Counted from the first letter of the stretch, positions 51,437-60,064 are shown. The stretch is DNA of 64,000 nucleotides from Deltaproteobacteria bacterium (GCA_015492245.1 WGFM01000012.1:1-64000); one strand, 5' to 3'. Made by a program: numbers and translations. The notes: generated from the letters alone by a model not told the origin.

Positions 51437-52467
51437 AAAAGGTGTTCGTAGAAGACATAAAACCAGGGGAGCCTGTGGAGACGAGCTTTCTTGTGGTAAG
51501 GAAGGATACAGGCATAAGCCGCAGTGGAAGCCCCTATCTCATACTGAAACTCAAGGACAGAACGGGTGAGGTGGATGCCAGGGTGTGGAACGACGCAGAA
51601 AGGTTTGCCACAAGGTTCGAAAGAGACGATGTGGTGTCGATAAGGGGTCAATCGGTGCCCTATCAGGGGAGTATACAGATAAATGTTATGGACATGAAGA
51701 GGCTCGCCCCAGAGGAGTTCACCATAGCGGACTATCTGCCCTCTGCAAGGCTAAGCCCTGAAGAGATGATAACAGAGCTCGATGCCATAATAGAGGATAT
51801 AACAGACAGGCACATAAAGAGACTCCTTAAGGCCCTCTTCGAAGACCCTGCAGTAAGAGAACCCTTCATGGTGGCCCCTGCTGCAAGGAGTTTCCATCAC
51901 CCCTATGTGGGTGGACTCATCGAGCATGTGTTGTCTCTTTGCAGGCTTGCAACCCTTGTGGCATCACACTATAAGGGGATAAACAGAGACCTTCTCGTTG
52001 CCGGTGCAATACTCCATGACATAGGAAAGATACGGGAGATTTCCTGCACAGGCTCCTTCGAGTATACCGACGAGGGTAGACTCCTCGGGCACATAGTGAT
52101 GGGAGTAGAACTTGTGGAATCGAAGATAAGGGTGCTCGGGGGCTTCCCCCAGAAACTTGCCATGCTCCTTAAACACATGATACTGAGCCATCATGGACAC
52201 CTTGAGTTCGGCTCGCCAAAGAGGCCAAAGACCCTTGAGGCCATGGTGCTATTCTACCTCGATGATATGGACGCAAAGGTCAGCGCCATGGAGGCCCTGA
52301 TGGAGAAGAAAGGGGGCAGGGGAAACTGGTCTGAATACCAGAGGCTATTCGAAAGATACATATATAAAGGTAGATACATCTCTGAGGAAGAGCCCCGTGA
52401 AGAACCCCCGGGAAGCGAAGTATCCCATGTGGAAGAACTGACCCTGTGGAAAAAGCCAGAGAAATAA
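51433..52467 (+). CDS. OB-fold/HD-domain 3'-5' exoribonuclease, YhaM-like
   Basis: 344 residues. An N-terminal OB fold (TSFLVVRKDTGISRSGSPYL; DRTGEVDARVWNDAERF) precedes an HD domain with HHPYVGGLIEHVLSL and AGAILHDIGKIREI, then LSHHGHLEFGSPKRP and a YLDDMDAKVSAM segment. This is the YhaM/CBF1 family of Mn-dependent 3'-5' exonucleases. It overlaps the epimerase stop by 4 nt and the UDG start by 22 nt. Confidence 0.9.
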   Translation: MKKVFVEDIKPGEPVETSFLVVRKDTGISRSGSPYLILKLKDRTGEVDARVWNDAERFATRFERDDVVSIRGQSVPYQGSIQINVMDMKRLAPEEFTIADYLPSARLSPEEMITELDAIIEDITDRHIKRLLKALFEDPAVREPFMVAPAARSFHHPYVGGLIEHVLSLCRLATLVASHYKGINRDLLVAGAILHDIGKIREISCTGSFEYTDEGRLLGHIVMGVELVESKIRVLGGFPQKLAMLLKHMILSHHGHLEFGSPKRPKTLEAMVLFYLDDMDAKVSAMEALMEKKGGRGNWSEYQRLFERYIYKGRYISEEEPREEPPGSEVSHVEELTLWKKPEK

Positions 52468-53063
52468 GGAGGCTCTTCAGAAGGTTAGAGAAGGAGCTCT
52501 CAAAAAGAGAGGGCCTTTCCACCAGAAGGCCTGTTTTCAGTAGCGGCCCACCTGAAAGCCCTGTTGCCATAGTTGGCGAGGCACCTGGAAGAAAAGAGAC
52601 CGAGCTGGGTCTTCCCTTTGTTGGAAGGGCAGGCAGTTTCTTCATGGATGTTGTAGAGGAGGTATTCAAAAGACCACGGGATGCCTTCTATGTAACCAAT
52701 GTGGTAAAGCTCTGGCCCACCCTGCCCACCAGGAGGCTCAAGACGAGACCACCCACGAAAGAGGAGATAGAGTTCTTCCTGCCTCTACTTGAGAAGGAAC
52801 TTGAGGTGGTAAGACCACGCATAGTAATATGTGCAGGCAGGGTGGCCTTCAGGGCGGTTACAGGCAGTAGAGATTTCGAGCATGGAAGGATATTGAAAGA
52901 AGACGATAGGGTTGTGGCGTGTGTATACCATCCAGCCTATATATTGAGGAGAAGAGACAGGGAGGAACTTACCAGGAGTCTCAAACGGATACTCAGAAGG
53001 CTCAGAAGGTATCAGGGCTCTCCTTCGTCCCGTGGCTTTACAGGGCCACATACAGGGCAGTAG
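52446..53063 (+). CDS. uracil-DNA glycosylase, family 4-like, lacking Fe-S cysteines
   Basis: 205 residues. Motif 1 is VGEAPGRKETELGLPFVGRAG and motif 2 is CVYHPAYILRR. Family 4 enzymes bind a [4Fe-4S] cluster with four Cys, two near the N-terminus and two after motif 1; here the corresponding stretches read KREGLSTRRPVFSS and KLWPTLPTRR with none of them. Uracil excision is expected but cluster-free stability would be unusual. GTG 52446 overlaps the previous gene; the 3' end overlaps the minus-strand zinc-ribbon gene. Confidence 0.85.
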   Translation: MEKAREIRRLFRRLEKELSKREGLSTRRPVFSSGPPESPVAIVGEAPGRKETELGLPFVGRAGSFFMDVVEEVFKRPRDAFYVTNVVKLWPTLPTRRLKTRPPTKEEIEFFLPLLEKELEVVRPRIVICAGRVAFRAVTGSRDFEHGRILKEDDRVVACVYHPAYILRRRDREELTRSLKRILRRLRRYQGSPSSRGFTGPHTGQ

Positions 53064-53167
53064 AGTTCGCCCTCGTTGAGAACACATACATGCCCGCATT
53101 CGGGGCAACATATGCAATCGTCCACACTCTTTCTGCACACAGGACATGTCTCATCGGCCATGACCAT
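53012..53167 (-). CDS. small zinc-ribbon protein
   Basis: 51 residues packed with cysteines: CPVCRKSVDDC, ICCPECGHVC and CPVCGPV, enough for two zinc sites. ATG 53167 has GGAGGTGG 8 nt upstream, which argues that it is a real gene. The 3' half overlaps the end of the UDG gene on the other strand by 52 nt. Function unknown; its position suggests nothing specific. Confidence 0.6.
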   Translation of the reverse strand: MVMADETCPVCRKSVDDCICCPECGHVCVLNEGELYCPVCGPVKPRDEGEP

Positions 53168-53303
53168 CGGTTGCCACCTCCATGGTATACCTCTCCTATT
53201 ATAGCCCAATTTCTGTCCATGGCAATATTTTTAATCCCCTCTCCTTCGCTTTCCTTTTATAATAAATTGTTTTATACTCATATAGAGTGGAGGTCTCTGC
53301 AAG

Positions 53304-53951
53304 GTGAGCTACATACTCTCATGGGTAATGAAGATACTTCTCATACTGCTGCTGCCATATCTTGTGTACAGGGCAGACTATCTCTTCGCCGTTGCCACAC
53401 TCGTTGCCATAGTGTTGAGCTTTGTGCCCAGCATCGTGGAGCGCAACCACAGGATACACCTCCCCTTCGAGCTCGATTTTCTCATAACCCTCATACTCTT
53501 TCTGCACACATTCCTTGGTGAGTGGCTCATGTTCTACGAGAGGGTGTGGATGTGGGACAAGTTCCTGCATCTACTGGGTTCTGCCATAATCGCGCTTCTC
53601 GCATTCGTTACCGTCTATTCACTGCACTATACGAGGAAGATAAGGATTTCTGTGCCCCTTGTAGGGTTCTTCACCGTAATATTCGCCATGGCGATGGGTG
53701 GCATATGGGAGATACTGGAGTTCAGTGTGGATAATCTTTTCGGCAAACAGACCCAGAAGGGGCTGGCAGATACCATGTGGGATATGATATACGACCTTGT
53801 GGGAGGTATAATAGTGGCAACCCTGGGTATGCTCTATGTCAAGTATGCCCCACCAGAGACGCGCAGGCGCATTGCCCAGCCAATAGGGGAGATATTTGGA
53901 ATAAAGCTTAAAAGAAGGAGGCGCAACGACAACCGCAGAGGCTTGACTTGA
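53304..53951 (+). CDS. DUF2238-like (YjdF-type) integral membrane protein
   Basis: 215 residues with six or so helices. Conserved blocks are FELDFLITLILFLHTFLGEW, WDKFLHLLGSAIIALLAF and MAMGGIWEILEFSVD, with TMWDMIYDLVGG further on, the DUF2238/YjdF pattern with conserved His, Glu and Asp in helices. The basic tail (KRRRRNDNRR) faces the cytoplasm. GTG 53304 has GGAGGT 10 nt upstream. Function unknown. Confidence 0.82.
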   Translation: MSYILSWVMKILLILLLPYLVYRADYLFAVATLVAIVLSFVPSIVERNHRIHLPFELDFLITLILFLHTFLGEWLMFYERVWMWDKFLHLLGSAIIALLAFVTVYSLHYTRKIRISVPLVGFFTVIFAMAMGGIWEILEFSVDNLFGKQTQKGLADTMWDMIYDLVGGIIVATLGMLYVKYAPPETRRRIAQPIGEIFGIKLKRRRRNDNRRGLT

Positions 53952-53971
53952 GAAGGCTCTTCTAATAGTAT
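53943..53971 (+). promoter_or_regulatory. promoter of the arsS operon
   Basis: TTGACT at 53943-53948 and TAGTAT at 53966-53971, 17-bp spacer. The spacer holds a small inverted repeat AGAAG GCT CTTCT, a possible operator. Confidence 0.6.
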
Positions 53972-53996
53972 TAAGAAAAAAATGGAGGCACAGCCG

Positions 53997-54329
53997 ATGG
54001 ATACATACTACAGGCCCGAGGACCTGCACAAATTCTCTTCAGTAGGCGAGCATGCGCCCAGGCTCTGGAAAAAGTTCAGCGAGTGGTACGCAGAGGTGTT
54101 CAAGGATGGTGCACTCGATGAGAAGACAAAGGCCATAGTAGCCCTTGCGGTGGCACATGCCATACAGTGCCCCTACTGTATAGATGCATACACAAGGACA
54201 TGCCTTGAGAAGGGCGCCACCCCCGAGGAGATGACAGAGGCGGTGCATGTGGCATCTGCCATAAGGGGCGGGGCGAGCCTTGTCCACGGTGTGCAGATGA
54301 AGAATGTCATAGAGAAGATAAGCCTTTAG
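53997..54329 (+). CDS. AhpD/CMD-like peroxidase associated with ArsS
   Basis: 110 residues. The active-site CPYC pair (C58, C61) is followed by IDAYTRTCLEKGATPEEMTE. The start MDTYYRPEDLHKF and the CMD core match the arsenosugar-biosynthesis-associated peroxidase-like family found next to arsS. ATG 53997 has GGAGG 8 nt upstream; ATG 53982 lies upstream of that site. It forms an operon with arsS, 5 nt away. Confidence 0.88.
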   Translation: MDTYYRPEDLHKFSSVGEHAPRLWKKFSEWYAEVFKDGALDEKTKAIVALAVAHAIQCPYCIDAYTRTCLEKGATPEEMTEAVHVASAIRGGASLVHGVQMKNVIEKISL

Positions 54330-54334
54330 AAACC

Positions 54335-55300
54335 ATGGAAGGGCTTGAAGGACTCAGAAGCTTCGACGACATGCTTCGCGAGAGCGGGCTGTATCCTCTG
54401 AGGGCAGAGGATGTAAGAATACTCCAGATGAATCTTGGCAGCCTCTGTAACCAGAGCTGCAAACACTGCCATGTTGAGGCAGGCCCGAAGAGAGTTGAGC
54501 TCATGTCGAAAGATGTCATGGAGTGCTGCCTCAGGGTAGTGGATGAGCACAATATCGGCTGTGTGGACATAACAGGCGGTGCACCCGAGATGAACCCGCA
54601 CTACCGCTGGCTCATCGAAGAGTGTGCCAGAAGCAATATCCACCTCATGGTAAGGACAAACCTTACCATACTAACCCGGCAGGGCTACAGGGATATACCA
54701 GAGCTTCTTGCAAGAAGTGGGGCAGAGGTTGTGGCAAGCCTGCCCCATTATACAGAGGGTATTACCGACAGAATCCGTGGCAGGGGTGTCTTCAAGGCCT
54801 CCATGGAGGCTCTTGAGGTGCTCAACAGCCTTGGCTACGGAGAAGGAGAACTTGAACTCAACATCATGTATAACAGCGCAGGGGCATATCTTCCGCCTCC
54901 ACAGAAGAGGCTCGAAGATGAGTTCAGAGAGGCACTCTCCAGACATGGAGTAAGGTTCAATAAGCTCTACACACTGGTAAACATGCCTGTGGGAAGGTTT
55001 TTCTCCTTCCTCAAGGGCTCTGGCAACCTTGTTCCATACATGCAACGCCTTGTGGACTCATGCAACAGGGATACAATCAGTGCCCTTATGTGCAGAACCA
55101 CACTGAGCGTGGGCTGGGATGGCACCCTCTATGATTGCGACTTCAACCAGATGCTGTCTTTAAGGTGCAACAGTGGTGCACCATACCACATAAGAGACTT
55201 CTGCATGGAAGAACTGAAACACAGGGTCATCACCACAGGGCCTCACTGTTATGGATGCACCGCTGGTAGCGGTTCGAGCTGTACCGGTGAGACAACCTGA
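54335..55300 (+). CDS. arsS: arsenosugar biosynthesis radical SAM protein ArsS
   Basis: 321 residues. The radical SAM cluster is CNQSCKHC (Cys 38, 42, 45), followed by DITGGAPEMNPHYRWL. The C-terminal DUF3641-type region has LYDCDFNQMLSL and the Cys-rich end HCYGCTAGSGSSC. ArsS uses dimethylarsinous substrates to build arsenosugar precursors. Some ArsS-like proteins are selenoproteins; no in-frame TGA is used here. arsM is not in the window. nadD starts 1 nt after the stop. Confidence 0.9.
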   Translation: MEGLEGLRSFDDMLRESGLYPLRAEDVRILQMNLGSLCNQSCKHCHVEAGPKRVELMSKDVMECCLRVVDEHNIGCVDITGGAPEMNPHYRWLIEECARSNIHLMVRTNLTILTRQGYRDIPELLARSGAEVVASLPHYTEGITDRIRGRGVFKASMEALEVLNSLGYGEGELELNIMYNSAGAYLPPPQKRLEDEFREALSRHGVRFNKLYTLVNMPVGRFFSFLKGSGNLVPYMQRLVDSCNRDTISALMCRTTLSVGWDGTLYDCDFNQMLSLRCNSGAPYHIRDFCMEELKHRVITTGPHCYGCTAGSGSSCTGETT

Positions 55301-55301
55301 A

Positions 55302-55946
55302 ATGGACATGAAGATAGCCATACTGGGGGGGACATTCAACCCCATACACTACGGACACCTTAGAACCGCTGAAGAGGTGAGGGAGTTGTGTGGTCTCGAC
55401 AACATATTCTTTGTGCCTGTGAACATCCCACCACACAAGTACACACACAAGCTTGCTCCAGCAGGAGATCGCACCAGGATGATAGAGCTGGCCATACAGG
55501 ACAACCCCTTCTTCATGTTGTCCGATATAGAGATAAGAAGGGGTGGGGTCTCCTACACCATAGACACGGTTACAGAGCTCACAGGGAAGGGCTACAGGGT
55601 GAGTATTGTAACCGGCACAGACCAGTTCAACTCAATAGCCACATGGTGCAGATACCATGAGCTCTTCCATCATGCCGACTTCGTGGTGGTAAAGAGGGCA
55701 GGCCATGCCACGAGGAAGATAGAGGAGTGCTTGCCTGTTGAACTGGCAGATAAGTTCTGGTATGATGAGGCAATAGATGCCTACATGAATTCCTTTGACC
55801 ACAGGGTAACTTATATAGACACCACACTCCTCGATATATCCTCTTCAGACATACGCAGGAGGATAAGACAGGGGCTTTCGGTAAGGTATCTCCTGCCACC
55901 TGAGGTGGAGGAGTATATAGGGGCAAACAGGCTCTACAGAGACTGA
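55302..55946 (+). CDS. nadD: nicotinate-nucleotide adenylyltransferase
   Basis: 214 residues. KIAILGGTFNPIHYGHLRTA holds the HxGH nucleotidyl-transferase motif, and ISSSDIRRRIRQG the second signature. It makes nicotinic acid adenine dinucleotide for NAD. ATG 55302 is listed, ATG 55308 is equally possible. It begins a nadD-rsfS-rlmH set that is conserved in many bacteria. Confidence 0.94.
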   Translation: MDMKIAILGGTFNPIHYGHLRTAEEVRELCGLDNIFFVPVNIPPHKYTHKLAPAGDRTRMIELAIQDNPFFMLSDIEIRRGGVSYTIDTVTELTGKGYRVSIVTGTDQFNSIATWCRYHELFHHADFVVVKRAGHATRKIEECLPVELADKFWYDEAIDAYMNSFDHRVTYIDTTLLDISSSDIRRRIRQGLSVRYLLPPEVEEYIGANRLYRD

Positions 55947-55951
55947 AGCCT

Positions 55952-56344
55952 ATGGAGACAGTAGAAAGGAGGGACTCCATAAAGAAGAGCGCAAAGAAGA
56001 AGGCCATCGAGATAGCACGGCTCGTAAAGGAGAAGAAGGCAGAAGAGGTGGTGGTTATAGATGTCTCCAGTGTTTCGTCTATAGCCGATTACATACTAAT
56101 ATGCACTGTGGGATCTGAAAGACAGGCCCAGAGTGTGTCCAGGCATATTGAAGAGGAGATGGAAAAGAAGGGCATCCATGCGCTCAACATAGAGGGGTTC
56201 GAGACGGGCAGATGGGTCCTTATGGACTATGCCGATGTTATAGCCCATGTATTCCTCGACGAGGTGCGCACATTCTACGATATAGAGGGGCTGTGGATAG
56301 ATTGCCCAAGGCTTGAGCTCACGGAAGAGAAGAAGGCTGGTTGA
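55952..56344 (+). CDS. rsfS: ribosome silencing factor
   Basis: 130 residues of the Iojap/RsfS family: VVIDVSSVSSIADYILICTV, then ALNIEGFETGRWVLMDYADV and HVFLDEVRTFYDIEGLW. It binds L14 and blocks subunit joining under starvation. It lies 5 nt after nadD and 7 nt before rlmH. Confidence 0.95.
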   Translation: METVERRDSIKKSAKKKAIEIARLVKEKKAEEVVVIDVSSVSSIADYILICTVGSERQAQSVSRHIEEEMEKKGIHALNIEGFETGRWVLMDYADVIAHVFLDEVRTFYDIEGLWIDCPRLELTEEKKAG

Positions 56345-56351
56345 TAGAGCC

Positions 56352-56819
56352 TTGAAGATAGTCATCATAGTGGTTGGTGCCATAAAGAGGGGATACATAA
56401 GAGAGGCCATAGAGGAGTATATCGAAAGGATAGGAAGATACACAGGGGTTGAGCTTATAAAGGTCAAGGCAGCCTCCGGCAGGGTTGCAAGGGAAGAGCT
56501 CCTCAAAAAGGAGGCCGAAAGGGTTGAGAAAATACTCAAAAGAGAAGACCTCGTTGTGGCACTCGATGAAAAGGGCAGGTCTGTTTCAACCATGGAGTTT
56601 TCGGGCTGGCTGGAGGATACCATGAATCTATCCGGGAGAAGGCGAATATGCTTTGTTGTTGGTGGAAGCTATGGGCTTTCTGATTCCATGAAGAAGAGGG
56701 CGCACAGGGTGTTATCACTTTCGAGGCTGACACTTGCCTATGAGCTGGCAGCCCTTGTTCTTGTGGAACAGATCTACAGGGCATTCACCATAATAAAGGG
56801 AGAACCTTACTCGCACTGA
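56352..56819 (+). CDS. rlmH: 23S rRNA (pseudouridine1915-N3)-methyltransferase
   Basis: 155 residues from TTG 56352 (M-KIVIIVVGAIKRGYI), the exact family length. The SPOUT signature FVVGGSYGLSDSMKKRAH and the C-terminal ALVLVEQIYRAFTIIKGEPY-SH are complete. It methylates pseudouridine 1915 in helix 69, a site made by RluD-type enzymes (a matching gene is at 26615). No other start nearby fits. Confidence 0.95.
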   Translation: MKIVIIVVGAIKRGYIREAIEEYIERIGRYTGVELIKVKAASGRVAREELLKKEAERVEKILKREDLVVALDEKGRSVSTMEFSGWLEDTMNLSGRRRICFVVGGSYGLSDSMKKRAHRVLSLSRLTLAYELAALVLVEQIYRAFTIIKGEPYSH

Positions 56820-56846
56820 CTTACTTTAAAAAGGGAGCCGAACCCC

Positions 56847-58196
56847 ATGCATACAAGAATAGTGCTTCTGTTCATAATCATAGTGATGAGTGCATTCTTC
56901 TATCTCCATACCCTCAACCCCCTGGAGGTGAAGTTCATCATAACAGACGAGTGGACCTTTGTCCTTCCTGTAACGATAATACTTTTTGCAGGGTTTGTGG
57001 CAGGTGTTGTTGTGATGGTCGTAAACTCACTCTTCGTGGATGCAAAAAGACTCATGAAGGATGTAAGGGAAAAACGCAGGAGGAAGGCACTTGAGCAGGC
57101 AGAGAAGCTCCACAAAGAGGGGGTGGATCTTCTTTTCAGGGGCAAGTATGACAGGGCTGTTGAGACACTTAAGAGATCCCTTGAACTCAATCCCACAAGC
57201 AGGGCTACCATAGTATACCTGGCAGAGGCATACCTCAATGCCTCCATGCCAGAGAAGGCTGCCTCGCTGATAGAGGGCTACCTTGGCAAGAATCCCTCGG
57301 ATGTGGAGATGCTCGTTAAGCTTTCAGGGGCAGTGGTCTCGAAGGAGAGGAAGGAGAAGGTCCTTAAGGAAATACTGAGCATAGACGATCTCAATCCCCA
57401 TGCACTCAGGGAACTGAGGAACATGAAGCTTGAAGATGGCGAGCCAGAAGAGGCACTCGCCTACGAGAAAAGGCTCATAGAATACTGCGAGAGGCATGGC
57501 TCAAAGGAGTGCGTGGAAAAACAGATGGAGACACTCAAGGGGCTATACTACGAGGCCGCACAGAACCTCATCGAGGAAGGAAAGCTCCACAGGGCGGTGG
57601 AGCTGCTCAAGGAGGGGATCAAGCTGGACGGGGGGTTTGTAGCCTGCTATGTGCTGCTCGGGGTGTGCCACTTGAGGCTTGAAGACACGGAAGAAGCCAG
57701 AAGAACATGGCAGAGTGCCTACGAGAAGACAGGCAACTGTGTATTCCTTATGAAACTCGAGGACATATATATGGCAGAGTCCAACCCCGATGGAATGCTC
57801 GCCATCTACAGAGAGGCCGTGGAGAAGGCACCTGCAAGTGTGGCACTGAAGCTTCTTCTTTCCAGGTTCTATCTGCGCCTTGAGATGGTGGATGATGCCA
57901 TCTCAGAGCTTGAATCCATAGAGACAGAGGATACAACTTACAGGGATATACTGCTGGCAGAGGCCTATCTCAGAAGGAACCAGCCAGACAGAGCCATCAC
58001 ACTCTTTGAGACCATCATAGCAGGGGACGATCTTATACCAATCTTTATCTGCAGAAACTGTGGCCAGACCAGAAGAGACTGGGCACCAAGGTGTTCGGCC
58101 TGCGAAAGGTGGAATACCATGAGGCTCGAAGGCTATGGCAAGAAGGTTTCGCCAGATGTTACCGAGACCTCCATATACAAGAGGGTTATACAGTAA
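56847..58196 (+). CDS. LapA-LapB fusion: membrane domain, TPR repeats, rubredoxin-like zinc ribbon
   Basis: 449 residues. Residues 1-75 hold two helices of LapA (DUF1049) type (VLLFIIIVMSAFFYLHTLNP; VTIILFAGFVAGVVVMVVNS). TPR repeats follow (GVDLLFRGKYDRAVETLKRS; EALAYEKRLIEYCERHG), and the end has CRNC and CSAC in a LapB rubredoxin-like domain. In E. coli, LapA and LapB are separate and regulate LPS synthesis through FtsH and LpxC. Here they form one protein. AAGGGAG precedes the ATG. Confidence 0.88.
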   Translation: MHTRIVLLFIIIVMSAFFYLHTLNPLEVKFIITDEWTFVLPVTIILFAGFVAGVVVMVVNSLFVDAKRLMKDVREKRRRKALEQAEKLHKEGVDLLFRGKYDRAVETLKRSLELNPTSRATIVYLAEAYLNASMPEKAASLIEGYLGKNPSDVEMLVKLSGAVVSKERKEKVLKEILSIDDLNPHALRELRNMKLEDGEPEEALAYEKRLIEYCERHGSKECVEKQMETLKGLYYEAAQNLIEEGKLHRAVELLKEGIKLDGGFVACYVLLGVCHLRLEDTEEARRTWQSAYEKTGNCVFLMKLEDIYMAESNPDGMLAIYREAVEKAPASVALKLLLSRFYLRLEMVDDAISELESIETEDTTYRDILLAEAYLRRNQPDRAITLFETIIAGDDLIPIFICRNCGQTRRDWAPRCSACERWNTMRLEGYGKKVSPDVTETSIYKRVIQ

Positions 58197-59722
58197 TGAA
58201 AAGGGTTCTCCTCATCGTAATGGATGGCTGGGGGGTGGGTGAGGACTACGATGGTAACGCCACAGGGCTGGCAGATACACCGAACATAGATACACTCCAG
58301 AAGGAATATCCCACCACAAGGCTGAAGGCATCAGGGCTCTCGGTTGGCCTTCCGGAAGGACAGATGGGCAACTCGGAGGTGGGACACCTCACCCTGGGGG
58401 CAGGAAGGGTCATATTCCAGGAGCTCACCCGCATAAATATGGCCATAAAGAATGGAGAGTTTCAGAGAAATCCTGTTCTCACTGGACACCTTGCAGAGCT
58501 CAAGGAGAGGGGCGGAAGGCTTCACCTCATGGGGCTCCTTTCCGATGGAGGGGTGCACAGCCATGTGGAGCACCTCTATGCCCTGCTTGAGGCGGCAAGG
58601 GACGCGGGCCTGAAGGATGTCTTCATACACGCCTTCATGGATGGCAGAGACACCCCACCAGAAAGTGGTATAAACTACATAAAGGAGCTTACAGGAAGAC
58701 TTGAAGATGTTGGGGTAGGCAGGATTGCCACCATAACTGGCAGATACCACGCCATGGACAGAGACAGACGGTGGCACAGGGTGGAGAGGGCATACAACGC
58801 CATGGTAGAAGGCCATGGGGTGGAGAAGGACTCCCCCATAAGGGCCATGGAGGATTCCTACAAGGATGGCCTTACAGATGAGTTCATAAGACCGGTGGTC
58901 ATCGTTGAGCATGCAAGGCCTGTTGCAACTGTGGAAGATGGTGATGGGGTGATATTCTTCAACTTCAGGGCAGACAGGGCAAGAGAGCTCACAAGGGCCT
59001 TTACAGAAGAGGACTTTACAGGGTTCGAAAGAAGGAGGAAACCTTCCCTGCTCTTTTTCACAACCATGACGGAGTATGACAGAAAGTTCAGCCTGCCCGT
59101 TCTGTTTCCACCACAGAGGCTTACCAGTATACTGGCAGAGGTGCTGAGCCGCAATGGAATAAGGCAGTTCAGGGTCTCTGAGACAGAGAAGTATGCCCAT
59201 GTTACATTCTTCTTCAACGGTGGTGTGGAAAGACCCTTTGAGGGAGAGGACCGCCTTCTGATACCATCTATTAGGGATGTCGCCACATATGATAAGAGAC
59301 CCGAGATGAGGGCCTCCGAGATAGCAGACGCCGTCATAGAGAGGCTCAAGGAAGATTACGGCTTCATACTGGTGAACTTTGCAAATGGCGATATGGTGGG
59401 ACACACAGGCCTGCTTGAGGCCGCAGTCAAGGCATGCGAGGCGGTAGACCTGGCAACAGGAAGAACCGTGAAAGAGGCCCTCAAAGAGGGGTGGACGATT
59501 ATGGTTACTTCAGACCATGGCAATGTGGAGCAGATGAGAGAGCCCGCCACGGGTGAGCCACATACTGCACATACATCCAATCCCGTGCCTTTCATACTGG
59601 TGGATGATGGGCTCAGGGCGGTGAGCCTGCGCGAAGGAGGGCTGTACGATGTGGCCCCCACGGTGTTAAGTATCATGGGGCTTGAGATACCGGCCGAGAT
59701 GAGTGGCAGTCCACTTTTCTGA
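58196..59722 (+). CDS. gpmI: 2,3-bisphosphoglycerate-independent phosphoglycerate mutase
   Basis: 508 residues, family length. MDGWG near the N-terminus, the nucleophile Ser in MGNSEVGHLTLGAGR near residue 60, and VTSDHGNVEQM near residue 440 show the Mn-dependent alkaline-phosphatase fold. It interconverts 3- and 2-phosphoglycerate. ATG 58196 overlaps the stop of the previous gene by 1 nt and follows GAGGG. Confidence 0.96.
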   Translation: MKRVLLIVMDGWGVGEDYDGNATGLADTPNIDTLQKEYPTTRLKASGLSVGLPEGQMGNSEVGHLTLGAGRVIFQELTRINMAIKNGEFQRNPVLTGHLAELKERGGRLHLMGLLSDGGVHSHVEHLYALLEAARDAGLKDVFIHAFMDGRDTPPESGINYIKELTGRLEDVGVGRIATITGRYHAMDRDRRWHRVERAYNAMVEGHGVEKDSPIRAMEDSYKDGLTDEFIRPVVIVEHARPVATVEDGDGVIFFNFRADRARELTRAFTEEDFTGFERRRKPSLLFFTTMTEYDRKFSLPVLFPPQRLTSILAEVLSRNGIRQFRVSETEKYAHVTFFFNGGVERPFEGEDRLLIPSIRDVATYDKRPEMRASEIADAVIERLKEDYGFILVNFANGDMVGHTGLLEAAVKACEAVDLATGRTVKEALKEGWTIMVTSDHGNVEQMREPATGEPHTAHTSNPVPFILVDDGLRAVSLREGGLYDVAPTVLSIMGLEIPAEMSGSPLF

Positions 59723-59743
59723 AACCATTCAGAAAGCCATGGG

Positions 59744-59977
59744 CTATGCCCCGTTAAACCTTCTTATGCCCGCATGGTAACAGCAGTAAAGACTGTCTAT
59801 GTCGTTATTGAAGGTCTTGATGCCCGCGTGTTTGAACTCTATTCTTACCATGCTCATCCCGCCTGGCACAGTGGAGTTCATCTCCTCTACCACGAGCCCT
59901 CTACCCCACTCGGGATGCTGCAGGTGGACCACCGTCTCGCCAACGCTCAAGTAAAGTCTTCTTACCTCTTTGAACAT
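59744..59977 (-). CDS. DUF3553-type small protein
   Basis: 77 residues: SVGETVVHLQHPEWGRGLVV followed by SMVRIEFKHAGIKTFNNDID, the DUF3553 SH3-like pattern (VGERVVHPEHGEWG...FEHAGKKTI) seen alone or attached to helicases. ATG 59977 is the start because a promoter -10 box ends 6 nt upstream and no ribosome site exists (leaderless). A longer frame from TTG 60013 would begin in the -35 box. Convergent with gpmI. Confidence 0.78.
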   Translation of the reverse strand: MFKEVRRLYLSVGETVVHLQHPEWGRGLVVEEMNSTVPGGMSMVRIEFKHAGIKTFNNDIDSLYCCYHAGIRRFNGA

Positions 59978-59983
59978 GAAAGA

Positions 59984-60013
59984 CTTATAACCTTTTTGGA
60001 ACATACGGGTCAA
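59984..60013 (-). promoter_or_regulatory. promoter of the DUF3553 gene (predicted leaderless)
   Basis: Minus strand TTGACC (60013-60008), 18-bp spacer, TATAAG (59989-59984), then 6 nt (TCTTTC) to the ATG. Confidence 0.65.
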
Positions 60014-60047
60014 GGAAAAAACTTTCTCCTGTAGTCCCTGGTGATTT

Positions 60048-60064
60048 CTGCTGAAATTCAGCAG
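60048..60064. promoter_or_regulatory. palindrome between divergent promoters
   Basis: CTGCTGAAATTCAGCAG is a perfect 8-bp-arm palindrome in the gap between the DUF3553 promoter and the Rossmann-protein promoter. A shared operator is likely in form, its regulator unknown. Confidence 0.5.

Noticed and set aside
54335-55300. ArsS as a selenoprotein with an in-frame TGA
   Set aside because: The reading frame is complete with Cys at the usual positions and a normal TGA stop after the conserved C-terminal Cys cluster.
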